Assembly: GCF_014805625.2 (NCBI RefSeq)
Contig: NW_023998416.1
Location: 17,462,877-17,526,876 of the forward strand
Length of the DNA stretch: 64,000 bases
From: Glossina fuscipes
Taxonomy: Eukaryota > Arthropoda > Insecta > Diptera > Glossinidae
Direction of reading: 5' to 3'
A program made the translations under genes and the position numbers. Shown in pieces: positions 1 through 12,069 of the stretch (positions are counted from its first letter, which is position 1; the number at the start of each line of letters is the position of its first letter). Under the pieces are notes generated by a model. The model was not told where the DNA came from, ran no database searches, and saw only the letters and a list, made by a program, of their open reading frames with translations.

Positions 1-204
1 CTCTATTATTTACGTGCAAAAATTGAGAAACGGTCATGCCCACAAAAGTTGCAAGTGATTAAATTATTTTCATTTTCACCTTGTTGAGGCTTTATGCTTA
101 TTAATCATAAGGTAAACAAGACAGAACGTTTAAAACTATTTTGTGCACTCCTCAAGTAAAGATATATTATCTGCCTAAAAATGCATTGATTCTAAAATAG
201 ATTG

Positions 205-470
205 GAATTGGACGTCTGGACTTAGTGGTGGGTTAATTTTTTCTTAATAACACCAGCGACATGGGTATCAAATAAATGGACTTGGAGAGTAGAAGATGAC
301 AAGGTAACTGTGTTGATCCTAAATTATGGTGGGCGTCCTGACGTATCGGATTAATTTTGTCGTTACAATACCGTTGATACTGGTATCACATAAAAGGACT
401 TGGAAAGTAGAATGCGCTAAACTAAATTTGTTCATTCTACACTAATTATAGTGGACGTCACGATGACTAA
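205..470. repeat. Diverged tandem repeat, period about 121 bp
   Basis: A GGACGTC-like word recurs at about 210, 331 and 453. Between these anchors the two units align: GGTTAATTTT / GATTAATTTT early in the unit, then GGTATCAAATAAATGGAC / GGTATCACATAAAAGGAC, then CTTGGAGAGTAGAA / CTTGGAAAGTAGAA, and AATTATGGTGG / AATTATAGTGG at the end. This is two full units plus the start of a third, well diverged and therefore old. The unit is probably part of a larger satellite-like or transposon-internal array cut by the window edge or degraded on both sides. Confidence 0.75.
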
Positions 471-959
471 CGATGCCTTTTAGCGAAGTAAAAGGTGAAA
501 GATAAATCTTATTCTGTGCACTTTTCGTGGTAGTGGGTAGTCGAATACAACTTTCTTGCTTCTTTAGTTTCTAATGCTATTGAAAAACTCTTTTGTGTAC
601 AATGCGCTCATGTGCAAAGTCGGGTTGAAACCCCTTGTTTTGATTATATCTTAGACGAGCCGTTGACAGAACGACATCGACTAGATAGTCAAAATAAGCA
701 TGAGCATCAAATTAATGCAAACACTGTTATAAATATAAAGAACTTTTGGAGCGTTTTTATACTCCAACAAGAAGGCTTCACCAGTACATTAGCATTGAAA
801 AGTTAACGATAAATTACACATCAGAAGTAGAGTAATAGGATCACAACCTGACCGAGAAATAATAATAATGACAAAGACATGATGGTCAACATAGAATCGA
901 TATTGAATTCAATGTAATCTTTAATGAATGATTTTTCCAAAAATACGCAAGTTTCGAGT

Positions 960-1180
960 ATAGAATTTCGTTAGGGAATGGAGAAGACGCCCAGTTCACG
1001 TGGAATTTCACCCCGATCATTTAAGCCTCCACAAATTTATGCGCCCGATTCATGTGCTCCTGACTGAAGAGAATACCCTCTTTTGAATATGGAATTTTGT
1101 CAGGGCCTGAATAAGCAGATTAATCCCATCGAAATTTCACGCCGATCATTTATACTTTCACGAACTTGTGAAACTGATTT
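960..1180. repeat. Diverged direct duplication, about 129 bp apart
   Basis: GGAATTTCACCCCGATCATTTA at about 1002 and GAAATTTCACGCCGATCATTTA at about 1131 head two related segments, followed by CTCCACAAATTTATG and CTTTCACGAACTTGTG respectively. The two copies are in direct orientation. Period and divergence are like those of the repeat at 205-470, but I cannot show that they are the same family. Confidence 0.6.
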
Positions 1181-4019
1181 AACTTTGCCCTATTATTGGT
1201 TGTATTCTCTAGTCTTACAGCTCGGGCCGAATGAGTATATAAAACTAAAATTTAAAAACCGTTCTTTAGTAGATCGTGGGCTAGGTTAAGAAAAACTCCC
1301 TTGTTTGGTGACACCTAGGGCCCGCTAATATTTCCCGACGTCGAGTAAACTCGATAGTAATTTGAATATGTTACTCGGCAGAAATTTTACGACTGATAGT
1401 AAGAAAAGTGCATACTTTATCAAAAGCTGTAAGCTTTCTTCTACTTAGCAATGCATAATCCATGGCTATCGAGAACTACAAACTGGTCCCTGTGTGATTG
1501 AAGGAACAGGTCATACTGATTTTTGCACAACGAACCTACTATTCCGTTACTTATAATGCTTCGTTTCAGGTAATTCATAAATAGTAAACCGTGTGTGTGT
1601 AATAATAAAACCCGGACGAATTTAAGGGAAATGCCCCACAAAGTAACAAAGACATGTATAAGATAAATAGGAAAAAGAATCCGCCTAAATGCAAGATAAT
1701 CCTATAATGAGCATAAGAAAAGAAGAAGAAGAAGAAAAAAGAACCTGGCGCCATAAAAAATGACACATAAAGCGACTTCTTTAAATTTATTCCTTTGTTC
1801 ACGTTTTCTTTTGATTTCCTGTATATGTCAGCAAAGCGAATTTCCAAAGAAAATTGTACTAAAAGTTTCGATTTTTATTTTCTTAATTTGTTTTTTTTTA
1901 TTTTGAAAACAATGAGAAATACTTTCAATTTCTTTCAAATAACAATCACATTATTATGGTAATCATTTGCTTTGTTTTGTTTGTTTGTTTTTTTTTTTTT
2001 TTGCTTAATTTCCTGTCTACTCATTGACATACTATTCAATTAATTGTTTCCTTTCTAGCATATTAGCTGTCATTGGCTGCTTTCGTTCGCCGATGAAAAA
2101 TTAAAGAAACATAACAATCACTTATCACTATTAGTACACGCACTTTTAACTAAGAAAGCATGCATTCACGAACTTGGTGTTGGTGCTCGCTTACTTCACT
2201 ATTTTGTGGCACCTTATAGGTACGCTTACATCAAATGCCCGCAAAGTTTAACTTTTGACTGAATTGATATCGTGGTTTGATGATTAACTGACTTGACAAT
2301 TGTTGCTGTTTTTGGAGCGTACGCGTTTGGGTATTTATTGCTCTACGCTCATACAGGTCGTCTTTATTATAAAACAGAGATACTGAAACTTTTCCTAAGT
2401 ACTCAGATCTTTTACGTGAATCTCACTCTCTACAACTCGTTTCAAATTGAATATGTTGCTCGAACTCCTCCTACTTTGAACTCTTTCACTGTTTAATTAT
2501 TTTTCAACGAATATAAGTATACTCCACATATAAGCAGGGTAAGATATCATTGCTTTCTAGCTTTATGACTCAAAATTGAACGTTATCTGTTGGTTTCTTG
2601 GAAGATGCAAATTTTCATTCGTTAATAAATAAAATTTATTTTATTGATGAAAATTACGCCGTGTAAAGATAAATTTATGCCCCAGAGGGAATGAACAAAA
2701 AAAAAACAATATGACACCAACTGAATGAAATTTCAATACTCCAGAATACTGGCCTTGGGCGATTTTATCTATTTTTGTCACCCATAGAAGGCAAGTTTTG
2801 AAGTTTTTGAATCGTTTACATCGTATAGGTAAAGAAATAAAAGCGTCTACGGAAGCAGACGTGCTCTCAGCTTATGTTGTATTAGTGACAATTTATTTAA
2901 AAGCTATATTACTAAAAGTTACAGTTTATTCGTAGTAACCAGTACACTCGACATAAACAGTTGAAGCATTAATAGCCTATCGAGTATTATACTTTCAACT
3001 GATTGTTTTCATTATTTTTAAATTTTAAATTTGACTAATATATCCATTATTCCAAAATTTGCACTTACCTGGAGTCTCTTGATAATTTTACAATTTTAAT
3101 CAATAAGAATGTTTTCACAAACGAAATCACTGTACGTGCGTACCGAAACACATTTACCTCAAAAAAGTTTACAGCATTGTGTATAAAAGCGATGTAAAAG
3201 AACGTGTGACTGGTTTAAAGCTGCCAGTGAAAGTTTGTGAAAGCCTGCTTTTGTAATCACGTACACTACTAACGCATAAGGTGACCAGTTGTATAGTTAT
3301 CCTCGATAAGCTCTATGTTAACAGCCATATAACATGACGTTGCTTGTTGCTAAAAAGGATTCTTATTATTGACTAGTAAAGGTAGCTCCATCCCTTCATG
3401 TTTAATATTTTTGTGAACGTTGTTCGAATGCGCAACTAAAAATGACAACAGTGATGCCTTGGTTTGGCAGCATTCGACTTTAAGCTGTTTTTTATTTAAA
3501 CGAGCTTTTTTTGAAAATTGTAATAAAATCTAAGAACAAAATTGGTATTTAATGCACAAGCGTATATACTATTCTCCCGAAGATCAATTAACTCGCAAAC
3601 GAATATCATTATCAGCAGAGTTACGAACACCGGCCAATTTGACGGATAAATATTGTCCATCCTCACCGTCGAAAAAACAAGCTTTCTTCCGCCTGTTAAG
3701 AATAAGCGGATAAAAGATGACGCAATTTGTTCTCAAACACGGCGAAAAACTAACCCCATCTCGAAAAACACTGACAATTTTTTCATATTTTTATCTACAT
3801 TTCTCGTGAAAATATGTGTTTGCTGCATTAGATCATTCAAACTAATATATGATATGTAAAGCTAGCGACTTGCTTACACTGAATTTTAATAACCAAAAGC
3901 CCGTGAAATTGCTGCATGTCGTAAATCTATTAAATAGCTTGTGATGACTTTTACTAAAGTTTTCAGATTAGCTGCGATCATCTAAACTATAAAGGAAAAA
4001 TAAAATGTCGAAGAGAAAA

Positions 4020-4350
4020 TTCGAAAGTGCTTTTTATACTCTGCACCACTTGCGATACAAGGGTACCTTAAATTTGTTTGGCCGTGTGCAACGCCTAGAA
4101 GAAGTTGAGATAGACCGATCTTTTATTATAACGATCGAATCGCAATCACTTTCCGTCCGTCCCTCTTGTTTTCAACCTACAGGTCGCAATTTTTGATATA
4201 CTTTGATGAAATATTGAACGCGTTGGACGTGTTTTGGTGCAAAAACCGAACCTATTGAATACGGTTCGGAACCGATCAGCTTTTTTGACTTCTTCCCATA
4301 ATAACAACTTACTTTAAAAAGTCGCTATATAGATAACTGTGGGGCCTGCC
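4020..4350 (+). repeat. Dispersed non-coding repeat, family B copy
   Basis: Begins with a TATACTC-like head (TTTTATACTCTGCACCACTTGCG), has a CCGTCCGTCCCTCTTG pyrimidine block and the sequence CAACCTACAGGTCGCAATTTTTGA, and continues to a segment with ACCGAACC...GGTTCGGAACCGATC and TTTAAAAAGTCG. The same order of blocks recurs elsewhere in the window on both strands. There is no long ORF in it. It is a decayed copy of a dispersed element; the exact family name would need a repeat-library search. Confidence 0.6.
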
Positions 4351-7300
4351 GTAGCCTAATATAGTTTCTTTACTGATTTAAACCAGGAAAATTACTTTTA
4401 AAAGCCGAAATATTCAAAATTTAACGAATAAAAATTTACTGCGCATGGTTACTCTAAAGCGCTAGCATTATATATTTTTTACTTCTCTCACAGTAAATCA
4501 CTTGCAACAAAAAAAAAAGAAAAGAAAGAAAACAATCAATTTCGTTTTTCTCTGTGATAAGTCTACGTGTGTGTATGTATATATTTATATATATATATAG
4601 GTATCCTATTGATGTATTTACAAAGCAAAGTGCCTTGTATTACATCTTAAGCTTCTTTCCAGCGTATGTGCGCTTTGTACTCATTTGAAAGTATTGAAAT
4701 TTTAAGCCAAAGCAAGAGAGCTCAAAATCCATAGAGAGTGTAGCATGTGTTGTAAAATCTGTACATATTTATATATATATATATATGCACTATAAATATA
4801 CAATGAACTTTAATGTTGGAATAGCTTCTAATCTGATTTTTTTCCTTTGTTTTTTCTTTATACATTTTAAAAACGCAAATGACTAATTACGAAATTAGAC
4901 TCAATGGAGACAAAGAAAATAAATGCATTAAACACAAATTGGAGCTTTAGTGAAAATTGTGCTTAATTGGTTGTTTCTGCTCGCCGAAAAAAAGACTAGC
5001 GTAACGTTATTAGTGATATGTAGCAATATTATTTATATTTAAAAAAGAATTAAAAACATTAGGGTGGGCCAGGGCCTTCTGTTAACTGCCCTACGCCTTC
5101 CCGACTCATATAAGAAGTTTTCAAAATAAAGCGTTATATGGGAAATAGTCGATAAGTGCTATGATCGGAAGCATTTTCGGTAGCTTTCGTCGTTGCTTCA
5201 CTGCTCCAAACTTCATGAAGATATCCCAAAAATAATGGCCTGGAGGTTGTGTGCCAAGAAAAATAAAAGAGGCAGGTGGGAGGGCGGACAGAAGGACAGA
5301 CAAGCTTATATACTATTAGATATTTGAAGATTTAATAAAGTCTAAGCACTCACATACCTTCACTTGAAAAACTACCGCACAAAGTGTGCTTGCCAAAACA
5401 AAAAACTCTTGCCTCGCTTTGGATTCTTCGCCGAAGATCTTGTATTCCCTGAACCAATATCTTAGGAAGGCTAAATTATAATTAGCTATGAGGACAGTGA
5501 AATATAATCATGATAAGGGTCGCGAAAATTACTCGGTAGGTTAACGATCAAAGGCATGAAAATGATCAGCTAGCAGTGCCCACCAAAACAGCAAAAATGA
5601 TAAAAAGAAAAGAGGTAAACAGCTTTCTTGTTTTTCTTTTTGAAGAGAGGCAACAACAACAAGTTACATTAAATTTTATTAAATTCTCATTTTGATTTCA
5701 CACCAACGAAATTTGAGTCCATCGTTTCTGCAGATTGGGTTTGTGTACATAATTTGACTCCAGCCTATAAACAATATTTACCTGCCTCGCAAACCAAATC
5801 TCAAATGTTAATTATGTTCGCACGCACTAATTAGTAAGAGCGAGCAATATAATCTTTGCAATTAAACACACTTTGGTGTTTTAAGAAAGGATTTAAAATA
5901 AGGTTACTTGCAGTCAAGCACTCAATCAAGTAACTTTGTTTCATTTAACTTATGGACACGGGAGTGTTAGTCGAAGGATTTCTTGAAAAATCATATATCA
6001 GTCATGTAAGACAGAAGTTAGAAAAAGAAAATACAAATGGAAAATATTCATAAGATGAGACTTGGTGTAGTTCACGACGTGTCCTCATCAAGAGGATAAA
6101 TGTGCATTCGTAGGCAAATAAAAACCAAGAAATATGGCGCAGTGCCATGTATTTAGAATAAAATGTATAGACCATGTGAATACGACTTCGCCGAGCCAGT
6201 CTTCAGAGTTATTAATTTTGAGCTTTGCACAACTGTACAAATTAAGGCACTAAAGAGCACACAATGTAGTTAATTGGATCTTTGAATAAACGTAGCTCTG
6301 AGAAAAAAAAAAAAATGAAACCAGGAATAGAAAACGTTACCAAAAACATTTGGTGGAAATGGGACAAAAACGTGCCAGAAACTATAACATCGTGAGCTCC
6401 CAGTGTGAAGAATTTCGCCCCAAATAGAAAAATTCTCTTAGGAAATGTGCGCAGATCCGCGACCTAGAATGTTCTACTCTTCGTTCCTAGTCATCAGCAG
6501 ACATTATTGCCCGTGGTTGGCATGAGTTTCAGTAGATGACTGCCGGTTTGTTCGTTAACAGATATCCAAACACGGGCTTTTTTGCCGATCGCCTCCAAAG
6601 GCCAGAATTTCTTTAGAGATGGAATCCGTAAATTAGCTGAAAAATGAGTGCCGCTGCGGATGAATCTCTCCCTCGCCTCTTTTGTGCCTCCTCTGTTCTG
6701 CGTCTATGAATTAAGGAGTAATATCTAGCACCTTGTATACACTAAAAATATGACCATTCATGTATTAAAAAAATATTTCCAGATTTTTGAAAAACAAAAG
6801 GAGACTGAATCTGCCCTTGAAAAACAATGACTTTTTCCTTTTTTGCTTTCCCGTACCACTGCAGGTAGGGGACTAAAGCAACAATTTTTTGAAAATAACT
6901 CAAAACATAATAAGCACCGCGACGTTTTTCAAAGAATTGATTTAACAGAAAATACGTCAATGTGAGTCCCCTTCTTTTCCAGATTATTCCGAAATCGGCC
7001 ACAAAATCCGCATAATTTAACATGTCATAGCCTATGTTTTCATTTATTAAATACAGTTTTGTTGTTGTGTTGTGTGTTGTGATGCCATATTTCGTCAGAA
7101 ACTTATTTCCGTGATTTCAGCGATTTTCAATAACAAATTATGTTCTGTGCTTTGTAAAGACCGAATACCAAACTCTAGCACAAATTTTGTAAATTAAAAA
7201 TGAGGTTAAATGTTATAGTGGCCGAGTATTAAGTGCCCTAATAAACTTCGCTTAATACAATTTATCGCATAACCTCGTCGCAAAATTTAGACGTTGTTGT

Positions 7301-10300
7301 TATAATTTAATTTAATTAATTTTTATAAGAACCTTTTGCATTGGAGATGTTCCGAAAAGTGGATTCAAGTAGACAAGATAGACAAATTATCACCATAGAA
7401 TAATAAAATTTAAATATTTTTGTTTCTCTATTATAAGAATGTTTGCGCGGGACAATGTTCAAAAAGTGGTCCTATCTTCTATCTTCTGTCGTAGCTGAAT
7501 TTTTTACATTGATATTGTACGCAAACATGTTTCTACTCCGAAATGCTTTTTCGAGAAATAGTAAATCGCTCAAACTAATGACGTTTTCAAAACAACGCAC
7601 CGCATAGACGGTGTTCGTAAAAACCGTCAGATCTAATCCATTTTCTACATTGAGCGTTTTTAAATGGAAAAATATCAAATTTCATTAAATTGTCTCGAAC
7701 ATTATGGTTTAAAGGCTTAACATGACGAATGGATGCACGCGTGGATAGACGGACAGACAAGCTTACATTGATATTGAAAATGATTCTGAGACTATTCGCG
7801 TGATTAGAGATCGATCTGTTTCGAGTCATTGAATATGAACACGCATACACTTGCACGCTTACACATTATCACAAATAGAAAAAAAGTCCAAAAGCTATGC
7901 AGTGATGCAAATATTTTTTTCTTAGTCTCACTTAACCTGAAGGCTTCCCGAATAGCCACAACAGAAAATGAAAATATGTTTAGTACTTTTCAAATAATGT
8001 GGTTTCTTAAAAATAATTCACATTCATCACATGCAACTAACTGTTCAATGCAATGCTTTAGACTATTGTGGTAAACATTCTCCTATTGATTCTTGCATTT
8101 CCACAGAGTAGATTGAAAACTTTATACATAAAGTATGTCTTTACACATAAGTAGAATACTTCTGTCTCCCTGGCCAATGCATGAGTATGTTTATTAATGT
8201 GTGCGTACGTATATGTAAGATTTTCAAGTTTACTGCTTTACATTAATGCTTTGATTTTTTTCTTTTTCAATAAAACATGTTTTAATAGCGACTTTGTATA
8301 GTTCCAAGAACTTAAATACTTGCACATTTCCTTTAATAAAAATTTATGGAATTTTATTATGAATAACATTTATATGCATAGAAATGCGCAATTGAAGTTA
8401 TTGTGTCCCCGTCAGACTTCAATACAGTAGATAAATGCCTCGGTTCCACCTCATTGTTTTGAAATGATGCCAACCACGCTTTATAAAAAATACTTTATTA
8501 TGATTTCTAGGAAAAAAAGGCAAAGAGAGAAAAGAAAGAGAGATGCTATGCGCTTAGGTCACGCATAAACCAAAGGTGGTATTTTAGATTTACTAAATGA
8601 TTGCAACATATCCACGTAGCTAGTGAAGACTTCATAGTGTCGATAATTTCTTCCTTAAGCTGCACAACATAAAACACAGAGCAGACATGAGTTCGTTTGC
8701 AAAAATCAATTTAGGCTTAAGTTTCTCCTCTCACTGCTAATAAGTTAACAAAAAAGGGCGATTATGACTTAAATATGATATGAAGTTTTTCATTATTCAG
8801 AGTCATCTACACTTGCTAAAGGAAGCGCACGCCGATAAGATCCAATTCGTATTAACCGCTATGAGACGCCAACATCTGCTTTACCGGAGTAAAGTTAATT
8901 ATTTATTAACTTTATTTCGCAACCTAGGTACAAGTATGAAAACATCCCTTATTTAGCTAATCCCTTATTTATCTAAGTAACGGACTTAAAAAACATTCGG
9001 TCTTCAGCTTCCTGTTAAAGTTAACAAATTAAAATCAGTTGGGCTTTTATAGTCGAACGAAGTGAAAGCTTATATATACTGTATTGTCCATAATTTCTTC
9101 CAACACCAGTCTTCGTTTATTTTTCTTAAAAATTAGATCTTGTCGAGGAACGCAGAGTAAATTGATGTGATCGAACTGTCGTCTAGTAAGCATATACTTT
9201 AGTTTACTACTCTGGACCAAGTCTTATCTTTACAAACTTTTTTTGTAATACGAAGGCTTGCTTTTTGTACGAATGCTTTTGTAGACAGAGATAAAAAGGA
9301 ACACTCTCACCAAAACTAAATTTTCCAACTTCTTTTAGGATCCCGGAAGAATATTTTGCAAAGGCTTTTATTGAGCAATGTTAAAAATAGCAAGTATTTT
9401 TCTGGAATTATATCGTCTTTTAAGCAATGCCAGACGAAGCATATAAGTAATTGTCCTAACAAAAAGCAGATTTTCTTGGAAAAATGCTTTTATTTGTTAA
9501 TATGATCTCCGTTTACTTTGATGGATAGTTTTGTTACCATACGTATGGGAAAAGAATAGTTGAACTCTTGAAAACAATCATCAATCGCAGACATCACTTT
9601 TGCCTTGAAAAGGCAAATTTATCTGAGGGGAAAAAATCTAGAGAATTTAGAGGCGTGCCGAAACATCTCGATTTTTAACTTTTCGTTTCGTTAGAGTTTT
9701 CGTCAATAGGGATAACGGGTGTACAAAATGGTGCATTATCATGATGTACGTTTCGGCAGTCCGATGGCACCCACCCTACCGAGGTTATGTTGTCATTGTA
9801 AGTAAAGGGACAAGCAAGCACACTCTTCAGGAATCGAGTTTAACTCGATTTTGACATTGGTTGGGTTGAGACCTTTCTATTGAAAACATGTAGGGCGCAA
9901 AGCTTTTTCCGACACTTATAAATTCGCTGGTAGCTTTCACTATTGACCCAGTCTCTTCACCCTTCACAATCAAACTAATGCTCCCGACTATTGCAACTTT
10001 GTTCAAACAACAAGCTCCAACTACACATCACGCAGGGTGGTTTTAAGTACGTTCCTGCCACAATGCTCACACCATAAAATGTCGCGTAATGGATGATATA
10101 AGAAAATGCATAGAAGCAGAGGTATTCCGCTTGTTAAGCTAATTTCATGCATTGAAATGAAAGCGCATTGACACAAATTGAAATTGTTACTTCAAAAGAA
10201 CAACATGTTTTTTTTAGACATTGTACTTACAGCCCTATTCTAAGTGACATCACAGAGACGTCTGCAGTCATTCAGGGCATCCCCGTATGTTCAGAGAACA

Positions 10301-11481
10301 TGCACAATGCCAGATTTTCTGCCTTCTTCGTTAAATACAAGACTTTATTTAAAAGATTTCACTTCAGATTCGCTGCGCTAGAAGAAGCTACACCTGAGGG
10401 ATCAAAAACCAGTGGAGTGACCATTTTAACACAATACACCGATGTTCCATTTAAGCCACTGTTCTTTTGGAAACGAATAGATACGTCGGCTAGAAAATTC
10501 ATGCGTCCATGCAAAGAGAGTTGCAAGTATTAGACCATCTGGCTTCTTTACCGCGTTGTAGACACATGTCATCTGTTGAAAAAAGACATAGTATAAGTAC
10601 ATGTATGCAATCAGATGCTACTAAGACTTTTCTTTTTAAATCATCGATGCTCACAAAAACAGCAATTAATTTTTCTTTTATTAGCAGCACACTAACTGGT
10701 GTCTGCGCTAAACTCCTTGCCCTTACCTTTAGTAGTTAAATGAAAAAGTTTTTTACTTTCATCTAAAATTCATTCATATTTGCATTGGGCTTGATTTCCG
10801 CAATCGAATACAAATGACAACATTGGAGAGGCTCCCTGAGTTTCAAGAAGAGTAAGAAGCCAAACGGAGTTAAGCTACATGAAAAGGGTAAATGTAAAAT
10901 GATATGAAGTGGATATGTGATGAAAAACACCCGGAAATTCAAAACAGTGTTAAAAAGTGCATCAAGGTAATGTAAATTCAGGCGTATACTATAATGGTAT
11001 CACAAGGTATCACAAACAATCAAGTAATATTCCTTGTAGCACTTTGGCCCGGCGAAGGGAGTTCACACCGCTCTGGACCGTCGTTATTGAAGAATGTTTA
11101 GTTTTACAACAACAATTTGGAGAAAAAAATATGCAAACCACAACATTTGACTTTTTACTCAAGTGTATGCTTTATTCAAAAATGCAAAAAGTATGACTAA
11201 GGAAGGCAGTGATTTTAGGAAACCCCGTAGAGCATAGAAAAAGTATTGGAAGACGAATAAATAATTTAAGTTAGGAGAATATACACAGATGTGTGTGATT
11301 TGTTGTGAGTGCAAACAAAGGAAAAAAAGAAAAAAGACAAAAAGAAAAAAGAAAATAAATAACTACAAGTTCTTTAGGATTCCATGTCAAAGTACATTTT
11401 TCTTTTCATTAGACAAACGATTTAAATTAATTTGGTATTATTGGCAGTTAAATTTGAAACGTTTCCGAAACATTGGCAAAA

Positions 11482-11487
11482 TTTATT
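11482..11487 (-). terminator. Poly(A) signal of cuticle gene 1
   Basis: AATAAA on the minus strand, about 47 bp beyond the stop codon of the first cuticle gene. Canonical hexamer in the expected place; cleavage would fall roughly 10-30 bp further on. Confidence 0.6.
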
Positions 11488-11533
11488 TTGATAGAAATTC
11501 ACGTAACGGAATTAATATTTTCGACGGCAGCGT

Positions 11534-11961
11534 TTAATGGGTACCGGGAGGAGCGAGCAAGTTAACGTTGGCAACTGAGTTGACATGACCAGCCAGAGGA
11601 GCAGTATGCACAGCACCACGAGTTTTGGCTACATAGGTGGCGTCATGAGCGTGTACAACCGGAGGAGCAACTACAACAGGAGCAGATGGACCCACAACAG
11701 TGACGACGCCAGCATGCGCCAAAGGCCAAGGAGCAGCCACTACAGCCGGTGAAGACACGGCAGTGAAGGACAAACCATGTCCGGCAACTTCAGTATGGAA
11801 GCCAGGGAAGGGCAAGAAAGATGATTGGACACCCAAAGCAAGGGCCAAAACGAATAAAGCAGCAACGAAGGACTATATGAAAATAAAATAAAAAAATCCA
11901 CTTTCAACTTTCGTATGAATGAAAAAAAAAAAAAAACGCGTTTTCTTTAACTTACTTTCAT
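11534..11961 (-). CDS. Cuticle protein 1 of the cluster (adult cuticle protein 1-like)
   Basis: Two coding exons on the minus strand: complement of 11956-11961 (ATGAAA, Met-Lys) and 11534-11872, joined by an 83 bp phase-0 intron (donor GTAAGT, acceptor CATATAG). The 114-residue product begins MKSFVAALFVLALALGVQSS, a clear signal peptide, so it is secreted. Residues about 30-80 are Val, Ala and Pro rich with an AGHGLSFTAV stretch. Residues 82-114 carry the conserved C-terminal module with VAKTRGAVHTAPLAGHVNS and end PPGTH. There is no Rebers-Riddiford chitin-binding consensus, so this is one of the low-complexity cuticle proteins rather than CPR. Family knowledge (Drosophila Acp1, CG7203, CG7214) suggests an adult cuticle structural protein. 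It is leftmost of five tandem paralogues. A start at the later in-frame TTG would lose the first half of the signal peptide. Confidence 0.92.
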
Positions 11962-12057
11962 TTTGTAGTGGTTAAAAGAAACTGACTGGAGATCACAGAT
12001 TAGTTAACTGTTTAAGCTCGATTTCAATTCTGACTTCTTAACGGCTATGAACGATAA

Positions 12058-12064
12058 ATTTATA
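12058..12064 (-). promoter_or_regulatory. TATA box of cuticle gene 1
   Basis: TATAAAT on the minus strand. A TCAGAATT initiator follows with its A at 12031, 33 bp from the first T of the box. The predicted 5' leader to the ATG at 11961 is then about 70 bases. The same TATA-initiator spacing is found at genes 2 and 3. Confidence 0.75.
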
Positions 12065-12069
12065 GTAAA

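Larger units (their letters stand above)
1..11480. other. Intergenic stretch, no convincing gene
   Basis: About 11.5 kb left of the first cuticle gene. The open frames here are short and carry no recognisable motif, signal peptide or splice structure. What I can see is two diverged tandem repeats near the left edge (about 210-470 and 960-1180), a dispersed-repeat copy around 4.03-4.35 kb, short fragments rich in GACGGACAGAC-type words near 5.27 and 7.74 kb, homopolymer and AT-dinucleotide tracts near 4.58 and 4.77 kb, and a less AT-rich island around 9.65-10.05 kb that I could not identify. A TATAAAAGC at about 3182-3190 could be a core promoter but has no ORF behind it. Confidence 0.6.

Noticed and set aside
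2293..2496. 67-codon hydrophobic open frame
   Set aside because: TTG start, no signal peptide pattern, no splice sites, and a composition typical of AT-rich background.
10168..10533. 121-codon plus-strand open frame
   Set aside because: The start is TTG, no splice or promoter signals, no motif; the length is expected by chance a few times in this window.
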